Of a stretch of DNA of 64,000 nt, positions 1 to 9,700 are shown one piece after another (position 1 is the first letter of the stretch; each line of letters begins with the position of its first letter). The position numbers and the translations under genes are program-made. The DNA is from Microcoleus vaginatus HSN003 (GTDB taxonomy: Bacteria > Cyanobacteriota > Cyanobacteriia > Cyanobacteriales > Microcoleaceae), in assembly GCF_022701255.1 (NCBI RefSeq), contig NZ_CP031705.1, positions 434,001 to 498,000 on the forward strand. The letters are read 5' to 3'. The notes beneath the pieces are model-generated. The model was not told the DNA's origin. It saw nothing but the letters and a program-made list of their open reading frames with translations, and searched no databases.

Positions 1-363
1 TTGGTGGGCAATTTACGACTGCAGAGAGATGGGGCGAAAAAAAAAGAAAAGTTATATTTAAAAATTAAGCAGAAACCGGGTGCGATCAAGCACACTACTT
101 TGTTCCAGCAAACGAGCCTGGGTAAAAAAACCTAGCTGTGAAAGCAGGGCGATCGCGTAACTCCGGATTTTGATGTTTTGGACTCTACTAAAGGGTTGTG
201 AGTAGAGTGCCATAAAAATATTTGGCAAGCACGTTCTGCCAGAAAATATGAGACAATCACAAAAGTATTTGCCCTGACAATTACCCTCAAAACTGCGAAG
301 TTTAACTTGTAGGGAATATCGGTCAAATTGTCAATGTTGAATTCCTATATCTTTAGGTAGATT
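1..363. other. Intergenic region upstream of malQ
   Basis: No convincing gene is visible on either strand. The region is AT-rich and contains a poly-A stretch near position 40. It probably carries the malQ promoter, but I see no clear -35/-10 pair. Confidence 0.4.
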
Positions 364-1872
364 ATGCTTTTTCCCCGATCGAGCGGCATATTACTTCACC
401 CCACATCCTTTCCCAGTCGATTTGGCATTGGGGACTTGGGAATGGAAGCATATCGGTTTATTGACTTTTTAGTAGAGAGTGACCAGCAATACTGGCAGAT
501 ATTGCCGCTGGGCCCGACAGGATACGGCAATTCTCCTTATTCGTGCTATTCAGCAATGGCGGGAAATCCGCTGCTGATCAACCCAGAACTGCTGCGGAAC
601 GATCAATTGCTCGCAGATGAAGACTTCGCTAATTTGCCAGAATTTCCGCTCGATTATGTAGACTTCGAGCCGGCGATCGCCCTGAAAGTGTCTTTGCTCA
701 AAAAAGCTTGCGAAAACTTCAAAGCCAAAGCATCGCCGGTTCAGCAAAGAGAATTCTCAGCTTTTTGCGAAAGCAAAGAGAGTTGGCTGGAAGATTATGC
801 CTTCTTTATGGCACTAAAAGACAACTTTGGCGGTGTTAGCTGGAACAATTGGGAACCAGAAATTGCCCGTCGAGAACCAGAGTCGCTAGAAAAGTGGCGC
901 CAGCAGCTAAATGCTGAGATTTATTACTACAAATACGTCCAGTTTGAGTTTTTTCGTCAGTGGACGGAGTTGAAACGCTATGCCAACCAGCGCAACATTC
1001 AAATTATTGGTGACATTCCGATTTATGTAGCTCACGACAGCGCGGATGTGTGGTCGAATCCCCACTTATTCTGCTTGGATGAAGCCAGCAGAGAACCAGC
1101 TTTAATGGCCGGAGTTCCCCCTGATTACTTCAGCAGTACAGGTCAATTGTGGGGCAACCCCGTATACAATTGGGAGAAGTTGCAAGCAACTAATTTCGAG
1201 TGGTGGGTGCAGCGTTTTGAAGCGATTTTCTCTTATGTAGACGTGACTCGGATCGACCACTTTCGAGGATTTGACGCTTACTGGGCTGTGAAGCGCGGGC
1301 AAGAAACGGCGATGTACGGAGAGTGGATTAAAGCGCCGGGAACAGCTTTGTTGGATCTAATTAACGAGAAGTTTGGCAACTTGCCGATTATCGCTGAGGA
1401 TTTAGGGGTAATTACTCCTGAAGTGGAAGCTTTGCGCGATCGATACGAGTTTCCAGGAATGAAGATTTTGCAGTTTGCTTTTGGCGCTGGTCCGGGCGAT
1501 CCTTTTTTGCCTTTCAATTACGATCGCAACTCCGTAGTTTACACCGGCACCCACGACAACGACACGACTGTCGGCTGGTTTAATCAACTGCAAAACTACG
1601 AAAGAGATGAGGTTTTGCGTTATTTTGGCTGCATCGATCCCCAAGGAATTCACTGGTCTTTAATCCGCATGGGTTGGATTTCTATTGCTAATATGGCAAT
1701 TGTGCCGTTTCAAGATTTGTTGGGTTTGGGTACAGACGCGCGGATGAATTTTCCGGGGAAACCAGAGGGAAATTGGGGCTGGCGGTATCGGCCCGAAGCT
1801 GTGAATTGGGAAGTGGGCGATCGGCTCAAAACTATGACTTACATCTCCGGGCGGGCTCCTAATAAAAATTGA
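364..1872 (+). CDS. malQ: 4-alpha-glucanotransferase (amylomaltase), GH77
   Basis: This enzyme disproportionates alpha-1,4-glucans in glycogen and maltodextrin metabolism in the cytosol. The 502-residue length is typical of bacterial and plastid MalQ/DPE1. The N-terminus carries the family motif around SSGILLHPTSFPSRFG. The GH77 catalytic residues are visible: nucleophile Asp298 in TRIDHFRG, acid/base Glu345 in IIAEDLG and Asp398 in GTHDND. The ATG at 364 is the only sensible start because the conserved N-terminal motif begins within a few residues of it. The gene appears monocistronic; the next gene is on the other strand, beyond a repeat-rich spacer. Confidence 0.97.
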   Translation: MLFPRSSGILLHPTSFPSRFGIGDLGMEAYRFIDFLVESDQQYWQILPLGPTGYGNSPYSCYSAMAGNPLLINPELLRNDQLLADEDFANLPEFPLDYVDFEPAIALKVSLLKKACENFKAKASPVQQREFSAFCESKESWLEDYAFFMALKDNFGGVSWNNWEPEIARREPESLEKWRQQLNAEIYYYKYVQFEFFRQWTELKRYANQRNIQIIGDIPIYVAHDSADVWSNPHLFCLDEASREPALMAGVPPDYFSSTGQLWGNPVYNWEKLQATNFEWWVQRFEAIFSYVDVTRIDHFRGFDAYWAVKRGQETAMYGEWIKAPGTALLDLINEKFGNLPIIAEDLGVITPEVEALRDRYEFPGMKILQFAFGAGPGDPFLPFNYDRNSVVYTGTHDNDTTVGWFNQLQNYERDEVLRYFGCIDPQGIHWSLIRMGWISIANMAIVPFQDLLGLGTDARMNFPGKPEGNWGWRYRPEAVNWEVGDRLKTMTYISGRAPNKN

Positions 1873-1883
1873 TCGTCGGGAAG

Positions 1884-1925
1884 GGGTAGTTGGTAATGGG
1901 TAATTGGTAATTGTTAATGGGTAAT
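1884..1925. repeat. Heptamer-type repeat (GGTAATT/GTTAATGG)
   Basis: Degenerate 7-bp units of the type GGTAATTG/GGTAATGG follow malQ. Similar tracts recur at about 2330-2370 and 2425-2455, 5636-5690 and 39720-39782, on both strands. They are short tandem repeats of the kind common in filamentous cyanobacteria. Confidence 0.7.
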
Positions 1926-2227
1926 ATAGCAATCCTTGCATGAGCCGTAATTTTTTTACCCCACCCCAACCCTCCCCGAACCCGCTCTGAGAAAGTAAGA
2001 AATTCACCAATGATGCGAGGATTGCTATATCATATCTGTTAGCATCGGAATTATTGCTATCTCTATTCTCGACCTCTGCGTGAATCAGCGTCAATCCCTT
2101 GTCATTTGCGGTTAATAAATTATCTTTTTTTTACCGCAGATACAGGCAGATCAACAGGGATTAACCCAAATGAATGCTCTCAAATGCGGTTGCACCATCC
2201 CTCCATAATTGTTGACCCTTCGGCTTC

Positions 2228-2278
2228 GCGGTTCCTGCCCTTCGACTACGCTCAGGAACCGCCCAGTCGAAGGGCAGG
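2228..2278. repeat. Two overlapping, mutually exclusive hairpins
   Basis: GCGGTTCCTG at 2228-2237 pairs perfectly with CAGGAACCGC at 2253-2262. CCTGCCCTTCGACT at 2234-2247 pairs perfectly with AGTCGAAGGGCAGG at 2265-2278. The two stems share bases, so only one can form at a time. The element lies between malQ and rodZ, distant from any start codon. It is most likely an interspersed palindromic repeat rather than a riboswitch. Confidence 0.6.
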
Positions 2279-2457
2279 GCATCGCTGTTGACTGGATTTG
2301 ACTATTCCGATGCAACCGCATTGGAGATAAGGGGTAATTGTTAATGGGTAATTGGTAATTGGTAATTAGTGAATCAAGAAGGACATTCTAATTAAAAGCT
2401 GTGGACGGCCCGCTATTACCTATTCCCGATTACCCATTAACAATTACCCATTAACAC

Positions 2458-3339
2458 TCAACCTTCATTCTTGGGCGGTGCTGAAGGCTTGAGTTCGTTT
2501 GCTTTAAAAACAACTTCTTTGGCGACTCCAGGATCTCCGAGTTGTTCGGCTTCTCCGTTATTAACAGCAATCATTACCCCGCCGGCGTTACCTGCTACCA
2601 CTACCAATTGCTTTTGAGCTTCCCAAGTGCGAACAGTCCCTGAAGGCAAAATTCCCTCAAACTCTGTTTTGCCATCAACTTCAACCTGCATCCACGATTC
2701 TGCTTTAAAAGTGACGCTAACCATCACTGGTTTATTGCCAGATTGATTTAAATTTTGACCGCTTTTTGCTGCTTCCACAGCGGTGTAACTATCCGGTTTC
2801 TGATTGTTTGAGGATTTAGATGCCTCAGCAGCTAAACGGGCTTGTTCTTTCTGCCCAAGGGCGAGTTCTTCTGCTCCCGCACCGTTTTTTGCGGTAACAG
2901 AACCGCTCATCAACTGAGATAAGACATTGACCGAACAGATAATTAGAAATGTGTAAAAGAGGTAGAGGTGCATCGGCCGTAACTGAGGCCTATCTTGCCA
3001 GGATAGCTTGGTTCTCGATCGGGCCGGCGGTTCGATCGGGAAAAATTCGGCAAAGTGACTTGGGTCCAAACCCATTGCTTCAGCGTAGCGCTTGATCAAA
3101 CCCTGAGTGTAGACGGGTTCGGGAAGTTGGTCGAGTTGACCGTCTTCAATGGCTTGCAGCAGATTCCGCCGAATCATTGTTACCACGGCTACTTTGTCCA
3201 AACAAATCGACTGCTGTTCGCGGTACTGGCGGAGTTGAGCCCCAATTTCCGCTAGCTTCTTCTGAGCTGGTTCTGGCTCTTGGGAGTGCAGTTTCTTCTT
3301 AGTTGTTTGGAAGAATAAAAACAATAAATTCTTTGTCAT
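2458..3339 (-). CDS. rodZ: RodZ-like helix-turn-helix membrane protein (DUF4115)
   Basis: RodZ-family proteins link the MreB cytoskeleton to cell-wall synthesis. An N-terminal Cro/RodZ-type HTH lies at about residues 20-90 (LAEIGAQLRQYREQQS...). One membrane span follows at about 124-141 (LYLFYTFLIICSVNVLSQL). After a low-complexity linker, a C-terminal DUF4115 beta domain contains ESWMQVEVDGKTEFEG. I chose the ATG at 3339 because it forms an ATGA overlap with the stop of the upstream pseudouridine synthase, implying translational coupling. An upstream in-frame ATG at 3399 lies inside that gene. The length of 293 residues fits the family. Confidence 0.88.
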   Translation of the reverse strand: MTKNLLFLFFQTTKKKLHSQEPEPAQKKLAEIGAQLRQYREQQSICLDKVAVVTMIRRNLLQAIEDGQLDQLPEPVYTQGLIKRYAEAMGLDPSHFAEFFPIEPPARSRTKLSWQDRPQLRPMHLYLFYTFLIICSVNVLSQLMSGSVTAKNGAGAEELALGQKEQARLAAEASKSSNNQKPDSYTAVEAAKSGQNLNQSGNKPVMVSVTFKAESWMQVEVDGKTEFEGILPSGTVRTWEAQKQLVVVAGNAGGVMIAVNNGEAEQLGDPGVAKEVVFKANELKPSAPPKNEG

Positions 3340-4130
3340 ATGCTGTGCTCCTGGGAATTTACTGGCACGCTTATTGATGTTAGGTTGACTAGATTCCATA
3401 AATAAATAATTTCCGCATCTTCTAGGGGTCGGCAGCAGCCTGGTGGCAATATTGGCGCACCGGGCCGCTGCAATTGAATCGGGCCGATGGCTGTGCGGTG
3501 CAGGCGCACCACGGGATATCCCAACTGTTCGGCTGTTCGCCGAATCTGTCGGTTTCTGCCTTCTGATAGAATGACTTCTAACAGAGTTTGGTCTCGCGCG
3601 CGATCGAGAACTCTAACTTTCGCGGGCAAGGTCTTTCTGCCTGACAAGACAATGCCCTGACGCCACGTTTGTAGTATGGGTTCCGGGGGATCGCCAGCTA
3701 CCCAAACCTGATAAGTTTTGGCGATCGAGTGACGTGGATGGGTCAAAGAAAATGTCAGCTTACCATCATTGGTGAGCAAGAGGGCGCCGGTGGAATCTGC
3801 ATCTAAGCGTCCTACAGGGTGGATGCCTTGACCCGATCGCAATTTGGGCGGCAGCAGGTCGAGAACTGTCGATCGGGCTCGGGGATCGCTGCAAGTAGAA
3901 ACTACGCCTGCCGGTTTGTTAAGCAACATATAGATCTCTGCCGGTCGATCCGTTGGTTTCACCGGGACTCCATCGACTTGGATGAGATCGCGCTCCGGAT
4001 TCGCTTTTTGTCCTAAACGAACAATATTGCCATTAACTCGGACTCGTCCAGCTACAATCATCTGTTCTGCAAGACGGCGAGAGGCAATGCCCCACTGGGC
4101 GAGGATTTTTTGCAGCCTTTCATCAGACAT
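3336..4130 (-). CDS. rluB: rRNA pseudouridine synthase, RsuA/RluB family
   Basis: Isomerises a uridine in rRNA to pseudouridine. An S4 RNA-binding domain spans residues 1-60 (RLQKILAQWGIASRRLAEQM). The family catalytic motif GRLDADSTGALLLTNDG places the catalytic Asp at residue 110. The downstream GRNRQIRR motif is also present. The start at 4130 gives the canonical MSDERLQ N-terminus; in-frame codons further upstream to 4346 look non-coding. The stop overlaps the rodZ start by 4 bp (ATGA), so the two genes form an operon. RluB rather than RsuA or RluE is a family-level guess. Confidence 0.93.
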   Translation of the reverse strand: MSDERLQKILAQWGIASRRLAEQMIVAGRVRVNGNIVRLGQKANPERDLIQVDGVPVKPTDRPAEIYMLLNKPAGVVSTCSDPRARSTVLDLLPPKLRSGQGIHPVGRLDADSTGALLLTNDGKLTFSLTHPRHSIAKTYQVWVAGDPPEPILQTWRQGIVLSGRKTLPAKVRVLDRARDQTLLEVILSEGRNRQIRRTAEQLGYPVVRLHRTAIGPIQLQRPGAPILPPGCCRPLEDAEIIYLWNLVNLTSISVPVNSQEHSI

Positions 4131-4727
4131 GACGGGAGTGTGGAAACCCCCAACTCGCGAGCGGTGGGGGAGGAAACACGACACGGTTAATTGCTTAACC
4201 TTACTACTAAGGCTCAATTCCTGGTTGGGAATAAATTTATAATGCTGACCAATCATTACAGCACGCCGGGCCTGATGCAGATTGTCCTGATGGCATGACC
4301 CTGAATGTTGTGCAAAAACTACGAGGAAAAGACTCGCGGTAGGCACAGGCTTGCACCGTTACTGTGCGGCTGCTTTGAGAGGTGTGGGTTTGACCGGACC
4401 CTAAACCAACACTACCATAAATCCCGTACTGCTGGTTAAATTTATACGCTCGAATGCGAATTTTTCCTCCGGAGGGCACAAGTCGCGAACTAAGGAGAGA
4501 TCCCGAGGGGAAAAGGATGAGAATTTTTCTGCTTCTGTCATTGCTGATTCGAGATATCTGCTTGCTTCTTTCATTAATCGGACTTGAGTTCATCAACCCG
4601 GTTTCTACGGCAAATCACACGTTGACGGCGGTAGATCTGTGCAGAAAACGGGTTGATGAGGCCGAAAGTGCAAGTTCTAGTTAAATTTCTGTGCTTGAAT
4701 ATTAAGGTTTATATTCTGAAATTGTTT
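4131..4727. other. Divergent intergenic region with a long inverted repeat
   Basis: About 600 bp separate rluB (leftward) from the DUF2993 gene (rightward). CATCAACCCG at 4591-4600 pairs with CGGGTTGATG at 4649-4658. The pairing extends imperfectly to about 18 bp per arm (4589-4606 with 4642-4659) around a 35-nt spacer. Open frames exist here but have no recognisable family or codon pattern. Promoters for both flanking genes are expected, and a structured RNA cannot be excluded. Confidence 0.4.
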
Positions 4728-5519
4728 ATGACTGTCGATCGAAACTCTCTTCAATTTGACAATTTAGATAGCGCTGCTGGCTCTGGTGGGACTGTTAATC
4801 TCGGCGAGGAGCCGGAGAGACCTTCGCCGAGTCAAGGCAGCCGGATCGCGAGCGCGGTGCTGTCGCCGGCGGTGCAGTTGTGGCTGCGATCGCAAGTTCA
4901 GCAGGTGCACGAGTTGAAGGTGAAAATTGAGGGGAGCGATCGACAAATCTTCAGCGGTGCGATCCCCAAAGTCACGGCTACGGCTCGCGGTGCTGTGTAT
5001 AAAGGACTACACCTAACGGAAGTTGCCATAGAGGGCTGCGGCATTCGCATCAACCTCGGTCAAGCTCTCAAAGGCAAACCCCTGCGCCTCCTGGAATCCG
5101 TTCCCGTGGCAGGCGTTTTGAGGCTCAGCCAAGCGGATTTGAATGCGTCGCTGAAAGCGCCTTTACTTGCTGATGCTTTGAGCGAATTTTTGCTGCCAAT
5201 GGTGCCGCTGACAGATAGGGAGCAGTCGCTGAAGTTGCAAAATTCGCAGATTGTAATTGAGGCGGGTTTGTTGACGCTTTCGGCGGCAATTTTGCGCGCT
5301 GGCGGTAGGCAAATTCCTTTGCTATTGCGGACTGGTTTGCGGATGGCCAGCCCTCGCGAATTGATGTTTGAAGCACCAGAAATCGAAGTCGATGGAGAAT
5401 TAAAGAACAGTGATTTGCATGGTTTTAAAATTGATTTTGGGCCGGAAGTTGAGATAGAAGAATTGATTTTGAGTCCGGGGGAGATTGTTTGTCGGGGGGG
5501 AATTAGAGTTTTACCTTAG
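4728..5519 (+). CDS. DUF2993 (LmeA-like) phospholipid-binding domain protein
   Basis: A 263-residue cyanobacterial protein with the DUF2993/LmeA-type repeated beta structure ([20 protein letters not shown] and [19 protein letters not shown]). Actinobacterial LmeA binds phosphatidylinositides at the envelope; the cyanobacterial role is not known to me. There is no signal peptide or membrane span, so it is likely cytosolic or thylakoid-associated. The start at 4728 (MTVDRNSLQ) was preferred over a TTG 25 codons upstream because the extra residues lie in the inverted-repeat region and look non-coding. The gene is followed immediately by a heptamer array. Confidence 0.8.
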   Translation: MTVDRNSLQFDNLDSAAGSGGTVNLGEEPERPSPSQGSRIASAVLSPAVQLWLRSQVQQVHELKVKIEGSDRQIFSGAIPKVTATARGAVYKGLHLTEVAIEGCGIRINLGQALKGKPLRLLESVPVAGVLRLSQADLNASLKAPLLADALSEFLLPMVPLTDREQSLKLQNSQIVIEAGLLTLSAAILRAGGRQIPLLLRTGLRMASPRELMFEAPEIEVDGELKNSDLHGFKIDFGPEVEIEELILSPGEIVCRGGIRVLP

Positions 5520-5520
5520 T

Positions 5521-5585
5521 TAGTTAACTGTTGACTGTTGACTGTTAACTGTTGACTGTTGACTGTTGACTGTTGACTGTTGACT
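5521..5585. repeat. 7-bp tandem array (TGTTGAC)
   Basis: About nine copies of TGTTGAC/TGTTAAC directly follow the DUF2993 stop codon. The same heptamer forms arrays at 24819-24880, 39793-39893 (reverse orientation) and 60424-60486. Confidence 0.85.
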
Positions 5586-5682
5586 TTAACCTGGTTCCTC
5601 GGCAAAGCGTGGGAATATATACCCCATGCCCAATTCCCCATGCCCAATTCCCAATTCCCAATTCCTAATTCCCAATTCCCAA

Positions 5683-6600
5683 TTACCGATTAATTAAAAA
5701 AGAGTCGATCGCGGGCAAAAATAAAGTCACAAAATAGTAGACTAAGGGCGCGGTAAAAACATAACTGTCGGTGCGATCGAGAATGCCGCCGTGACCGGGG
5801 ATCAACTGCCCCGAATCCTTGACGCCGGCGTCTCGCTTCATCATCGACTCAGTTAAATCTCCCAACAGGCTAGCAACCCCAATCAACAGACCAAAAGCAG
5901 CCCCCGTATACGCCCACCCCGGCCAATGTAAATACCAAGACCCAGCGGCGGCGACGGCGATGCTGCCGCAAACTCCAAATATGGCACCTTCAACGGTTTT
6001 TTTGGGGCTGATGTGGGACAGGCTAGTGCGGCCGAAGAATTTGCCGACAAAATAAGCCCCAATGTCAGCGGCCCAGATGCAGAGGAAAGCCAGCAGCAGC
6101 GAAGTCAATCCTAAAGATATGCTGCTGGAACTTGTCCAAGACGGCGACGGGTAAATGTTAACGGGCAAATTGCTTGCTACTGCTTGCGAAAGTTGGGTTG
6201 TAGCAAGATTGGCTGGGTCGAGACCGACTCGCAGCCGTACCCAATAGCTGGGCAAATAACCCCCGTAGAACAATCCTAAAATTGAAGCGGCAATATCGGC
6301 GATCGTCGATAATTTAGGTTGGAACAGTAGGTAAAAACAGATGAAGGTTCCAGCGAGGGGAAACATCGCATCTACGAGTTGCGGTGCAAGGGCCGCCGTA
6401 ATTAGCAGAACTTGACTGACAACTAAGGTAGTTTTGGCAGCGGGTGCAATGCCTTTAGCCCTGGCTAATTGAAAATATTCCAATTGACCTAGGTAAACGA
6501 TGATCCCGAAGCCGACGCTGAAGTACCATCCCCCCATAATAATCATTCCCAAAGCAAGGGCGATCGCAACTATTCCACTCAGGATACGAGACCAAGGCAT
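5683..6600 (-). CDS. cdsA: Phosphatidate cytidylyltransferase
   Basis: Makes CDP-diacylglycerol from phosphatidic acid and CTP, the precursor of phosphatidylglycerol, in the membrane. The 305-residue protein is strongly hydrophobic with about eight membrane spans. It ends with the complete CdsA signature, which has KR, KD, PGHGG and DR-D elements within [20 protein letters not shown] and the following ILDRTD. The start is ATG at 6600 ([15 protein letters not shown]). It is separated from cbiT by a repeat-rich spacer, so it is probably transcribed alone. Confidence 0.96.
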   Translation of the reverse strand: MPWSRILSGIVAIALALGMIIMGGWYFSVGFGIIVYLGQLEYFQLARAKGIAPAAKTTLVVSQVLLITAALAPQLVDAMFPLAGTFICFYLLFQPKLSTIADIAASILGLFYGGYLPSYWVRLRVGLDPANLATTQLSQAVASNLPVNIYPSPSWTSSSSISLGLTSLLLAFLCIWAADIGAYFVGKFFGRTSLSHISPKKTVEGAIFGVCGSIAVAAAGSWYLHWPGWAYTGAAFGLLIGVASLLGDLTESMMKRDAGVKDSGQLIPGHGGILDRTDSYVFTAPLVYYFVTLFLPAIDSFLINR

Positions 6601-7081
6601 AAAATGAATTTCTCTTGCAGACGGCGGTGGGTAATTCGATTTTAGATTTTAGATTTTAGATTTTAGATTCTAGATTTACTCCACAGATGAATCTGGGAGA
6701 TTGAACTAGAGTCTAAAATTTTGGGTGGTTCACGACGATTGTCGGCGGCTTGTATCCGTTTTTGGGCGGTGTCATTCGACGCAAGGATGCAAGGATGCAA
6801 GGATGTAAGGATTGTTAGGGTACGGTTTCCTCCCTTGCACAGCCAAGCCCAATACCCAACTGGCGATGATCCAAAATCTCAACTCAGGGGGTCAATCCAG
6901 CTATGGTCGCCCTTATTCTAAGTATGAAGGTTAATTGAACGTAAAAAAGGTTAAGAATTACATTTTGGAATGGGCATAGGGCCTAAAAGCATGGGACATG
7001 GGGCATTGGAGGCAGACCCTGGAAGGGGATGGGTAACAAATAACCAATAACAACTCTCAACTCTCAACTGTCAACTAACTT
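6601..7081. other. Intergenic region with AGATTTT heptamers
   Basis: Contains a TAGATTT tandem array at about 6641-6676 and a short GCAAGGAT repeat at about 6780-6805. It presumably carries the cdsA promoter. No gene is supported; a 66-codon frame at 6721-6921 overlaps the repeats and matches nothing I know. Confidence 0.5.
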
Positions 7082-7675
7082 CTAATCGAGCTTTTCGCCA
7101 CTGAGAATAAATATGGGATTGACGGCGGCAAAGGTTTGACTCAGGCCGCGAGTCTCCAAGCGGTTGACGGCGGACTGGACTACTTCGATGTTGCGGACTT
7201 GTAACTCGGCGAACCCTTCGGAAAGGGCGTAAAGATTCTCTAAATTCGATGCTGTGGCGACAACTCTACCGTGGGGTGGCAAGTACCGCCAGACTTCTTG
7301 GAGAATGGCTTTAATGGGGCGACCTCCTTCGATGCAGACTCGGTGGGGGGGTTGGGGCAAGTTTGCAAGGCATTCCGGGGCACTGCCTTCTATGACTTCT
7401 ACGTTGTTGAGCTCGAATCGATCGCAATTTCTGCGAATCAAGCTTGCTACTTCTTCGTCCCTTTCGACGGCAATAATCCGACCTTTGGGACACAGCAAAC
7501 CTGTTTCTACGGCGATCGTACCAGTACCTGCACCGATGTCCCAGACCACTGAATCTGCTTGCAGCCGCAGGTGGGAGATTAACAGCAGTCGGACTTCTCG
7601 CTTACTCATGGGAATGCCCGGTAAACGTTCAAATAAGTCATCCGGGATGCCTGGAGTGACGTAGGGCCAAAGCAT
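7082..7675 (-). CDS. cbiT: Precorrin-6B/cobalt-precorrin C15-methyltransferase (decarboxylating), CbiT
   Basis: A SAM-dependent methyltransferase of the corrin ring pathway to cobalamin. The motif DIGAGTGTIAVE (Asp46) is the SAM-binding loop. Typical CbiT blocks include the N-terminal GIPDDLFERLPGIPMSKREV and VCIEGGRPIK. The start at 7675 gives MLWPYVTPGIPDD and 197 residues, the usual CbiT size. An in-frame extension to 7816 looks non-coding. CbiE, its usual partner or fusion half, is not adjacent. I see no cobalamin riboswitch upstream. Confidence 0.9.
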   Translation of the reverse strand: MLWPYVTPGIPDDLFERLPGIPMSKREVRLLLISHLRLQADSVVWDIGAGTGTIAVETGLLCPKGRIIAVERDEEVASLIRRNCDRFELNNVEVIEGSAPECLANLPQPPHRVCIEGGRPIKAILQEVWRYLPPHGRVVATASNLENLYALSEGFAELQVRNIEVVQSAVNRLETRGLSQTFAAVNPIFILSGEKLD

Positions 7676-7770
7676 AGTTATATTTTTGATTTTTGATTGA
7701 AGCAAGACGGCAGTTGGAACTCGTGGAAGAATTAGTAGAAATTCTGCCAATTTCCTCCAAGCCTTAATAT

Positions 7771-9339
7771 TTACTGTCGCACAACCTTGAGAGTTTGGAG
7801 GCCGGGATCGCTGCAACCTGTGATTTTTCCGCCGGCGGCAAGGATTTGTTGCAGGTAGTCAACGGCTGCTGGGGTAATGATTTCACCGGGCATCAGGACT
7901 GGTATTCCTGGGGGATAGGGACAGATGAGTTCGGCGCTGAGTCGATCGACTGCTTTGTCTGCGGGTACTGTTTCCGCTGGGAAAAAGAAAGCCTCACGGG
8001 GGGAGAGTGGGGGAGAGGGGGAGAGTGGGAGATTGGGAGATTGGGCAAATCTTCCATCGGACATCGGACTTCTTCTCTCGGACTTCTTCTTTCGGACTTC
8101 TTCCTTCTTCCTAACATCCGTTACATCCGTTACATCCGTTACAGAATCCGTTGCCGAACTTCCTTCTTCCTTCTTCCTTCTTCCTTCTAAAAGAGTACAA
8201 GCTCTAACTAAATTGTCAATATCTAATTCTGTATTTCCCAAGCTGATAATAAATGTTAAATGTCTGGGCATGGGAAGTTCTGCGGTGACGCAGAGTTGCG
8301 AGTGCAGAATTTCATCGGCTGTAAATCCTGTGATTCCTAAATCCGATACTTTTACTGTTAGCCTCGTTCGGTCTAATGCTGCAAAACCCGGTGTATTTAA
8401 CGGTTCTAAAACTGATAAGCCGGGAATTTGACTGATGCGCGATCGCGCTTTTTCTGCTAGCTGTAAAGTTTGCGCCATTAACTCTTTGCCGTGGAGGGCG
8501 ATTTGGTGGCGGGCTGCGTCTAGGGATGCTAATAGTATGTAACTCGGACTGGTAGATTGTACTAGCTGCAATGCTCTATTTAATTTTTGGATATCTATGC
8601 GATCGCCCTTGATGTGCAGCATCGATGCTTGTGTCATTGCACCGAGGGTTTTGTGGATTGATTGTACTGTTAAATCGGCGCCGGCTAATAGTGCTGGTTC
8701 TGGCAAGTTTGGATGAAAGTTAAAGTGCGCGCCGTGGGCTTCGTCTACTAATAACGGTATGTTGTATTGATGGGTAATTTGGGCGATCGCCCGCAAATCG
8801 CCGCAGACGCCGTGATAGGTTGGGTAAACTATCATTACTGCTTTGGCGTCGGGATGTTGTGCTAATGCTGCGGCTGTAGCTTCTGGGGTGATGCTGTTGG
8901 CAATATCCCATTCCGGGTTGTACTCTGGATTGACAAAAATCGGAATTGCACCGGATAAAATTAAACCTGAAATCGCCGAGGAGTGGATATTTCGAGGTAG
9001 GATAATTTTATCTCCTGGGCCGCAAGTTGCTAAGATGGCGGCGATAATTCCGCAAGTCGAACCGTTGGCCAAAAACCGAGTTGATTCTGCTCCAAATGCT
9101 TCGGCGGCTAAGTCTTGAGCTTCGGCAATTGCACCTTCTGGATTAAAGAGATTGTCTAACTCGGGTAATTCGGGCAAATCCGCTCGAAATACTGCCGCAC
9201 CGAATAAGTCAATTAGGGGTTGAGAGATTCCTTGTCCGCCTTTGTGTCCGGGGGCATAAAATGGGGCGTGCGGCTGATTTGTGCGATCGCGCAAAGCATC
9301 TAATAGGGGCGTTTTTGTTTGACAGTTTGCTGGTGACAC
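7771..9339 (-). CDS. Orn/Lys/Arg decarboxylase family PLP enzyme, with a repeat-derived insert
   Basis: A fold-type I PLP enzyme of the arginine/lysine/ornithine decarboxylase group, probably feeding polyamine synthesis. The N-terminus has HAPFYAPGHKGGQG. The PLP lysine is Lys230 in QSIHKTLGAMTQAS. The C-terminal domain has ICPYPPGIPVLMPGE. Residues of about 385-450 are an unusual Lys/Glu/Ser/Pro-rich insert between the large and C-terminal domains. Its DNA (about 7990-8190) matches an intergenic repeat near 19250. I favour a GTG start at 9339 (MSPANCQTKTPLLDALRDRT); the frame is open to 9492 but that part looks non-coding. Substrate specificity cannot be read from sequence. Confidence 0.88.
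   Translation of the reverse strand: MSPANCQTKTPLLDALRDRTNQPHAPFYAPGHKGGQGISQPLIDLFGAAVFRADLPELPELDNLFNPEGAIAEAQDLAAEAFGAESTRFLANGSTCGIIAAILATCGPGDKIILPRNIHSSAISGLILSGAIPIFVNPEYNPEWDIANSITPEATAAALAQHPDAKAVMIVYPTYHGVCGDLRAIAQITHQYNIPLLVDEAHGAHFNFHPNLPEPALLAGADLTVQSIHKTLGAMTQASMLHIKGDRIDIQKLNRALQLVQSTSPSYILLASLDAARHQIALHGKELMAQTLQLAEKARSRISQIPGLSVLEPLNTPGFAALDRTRLTVKVSDLGITGFTADEILHSQLCVTAELPMPRHLTFIISLGNTELDIDNLVRACTLLEGRRKKEEGSSATDSVTDVTDVTDVRKKEEVRKKKSERRSPMSDGRFAQSPNLPLSPSPPLSPREAFFFPAETVPADKAVDRLSAELICPYPPGIPVLMPGEIITPAAVDYLQQILAAGGKITGCSDPGLQTLKVVRQ
7985..8192 (-). repeat. Low-complexity repeat inserted in frame in the decarboxylase gene
   Basis: On the minus strand this stretch reads GGAAGAAGGAAG tracts, a unique core GTTCGGCAACGGATTCTGTA and three 9-bp units CGGATGTAA, followed by more purine-rich tracts. 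The same core with the same three units occurs outside any gene at about 19248-19320. In the gene it encodes the SATDSVTDVTDVTDV segment and its charged flanks. Confidence 0.85.
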
Positions 9340-9700
9340 GATTAATCTTGATTGCTGTATTTGATATTTAAGTAGAGCGATCTGAAAAAACCCTAATATC
9401 TTGTAGGGGCGCGTTGATCCAGTATCTTTACTCTCAGGCAGTTTCTTGCTGTACTCACGCGCCCTCCCCATATAATGTTTATTCGTAACCACCTACTTAG
9501 TTTAATGCCCCAGGCCTAATTTTAGGCAGACGTAATAGTTAATTATAGCTATTTAGATAGATGTATCCGCCGCCCTCTTGAGTTTAAAATTATAAGATAA
9601 AACAATACCACAACTCAGTTATTTTTGTTTGAAAATCTAGCTAGAAGAAGTGGCGACAAAATGTTTTTGGAACATCTCTATTAGCGAGCAAAAAACTAAC
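9340..9700. other. Intergenic region between the decarboxylase and the Pro-rich ORF
   Basis: Divergent spacer. It contains a TGTAGGGGCGCG tract near 9401, a sequence type often found between cyanobacterial genes, which argues against coding. Nothing else is recognised. Confidence 0.4.

Noticed and set aside
4237-4596. 119-codon minus-strand frame between rluB and DUF2993
   Set aside because: No recognisable family, covers the inverted-repeat region, and a competing plus-strand frame at 4454-4684 is equally uninformative.
7676-7770. Cobalamin riboswitch before cbiT
   Set aside because: The 95-bp gap is too short and has no B12-box-like sequence.
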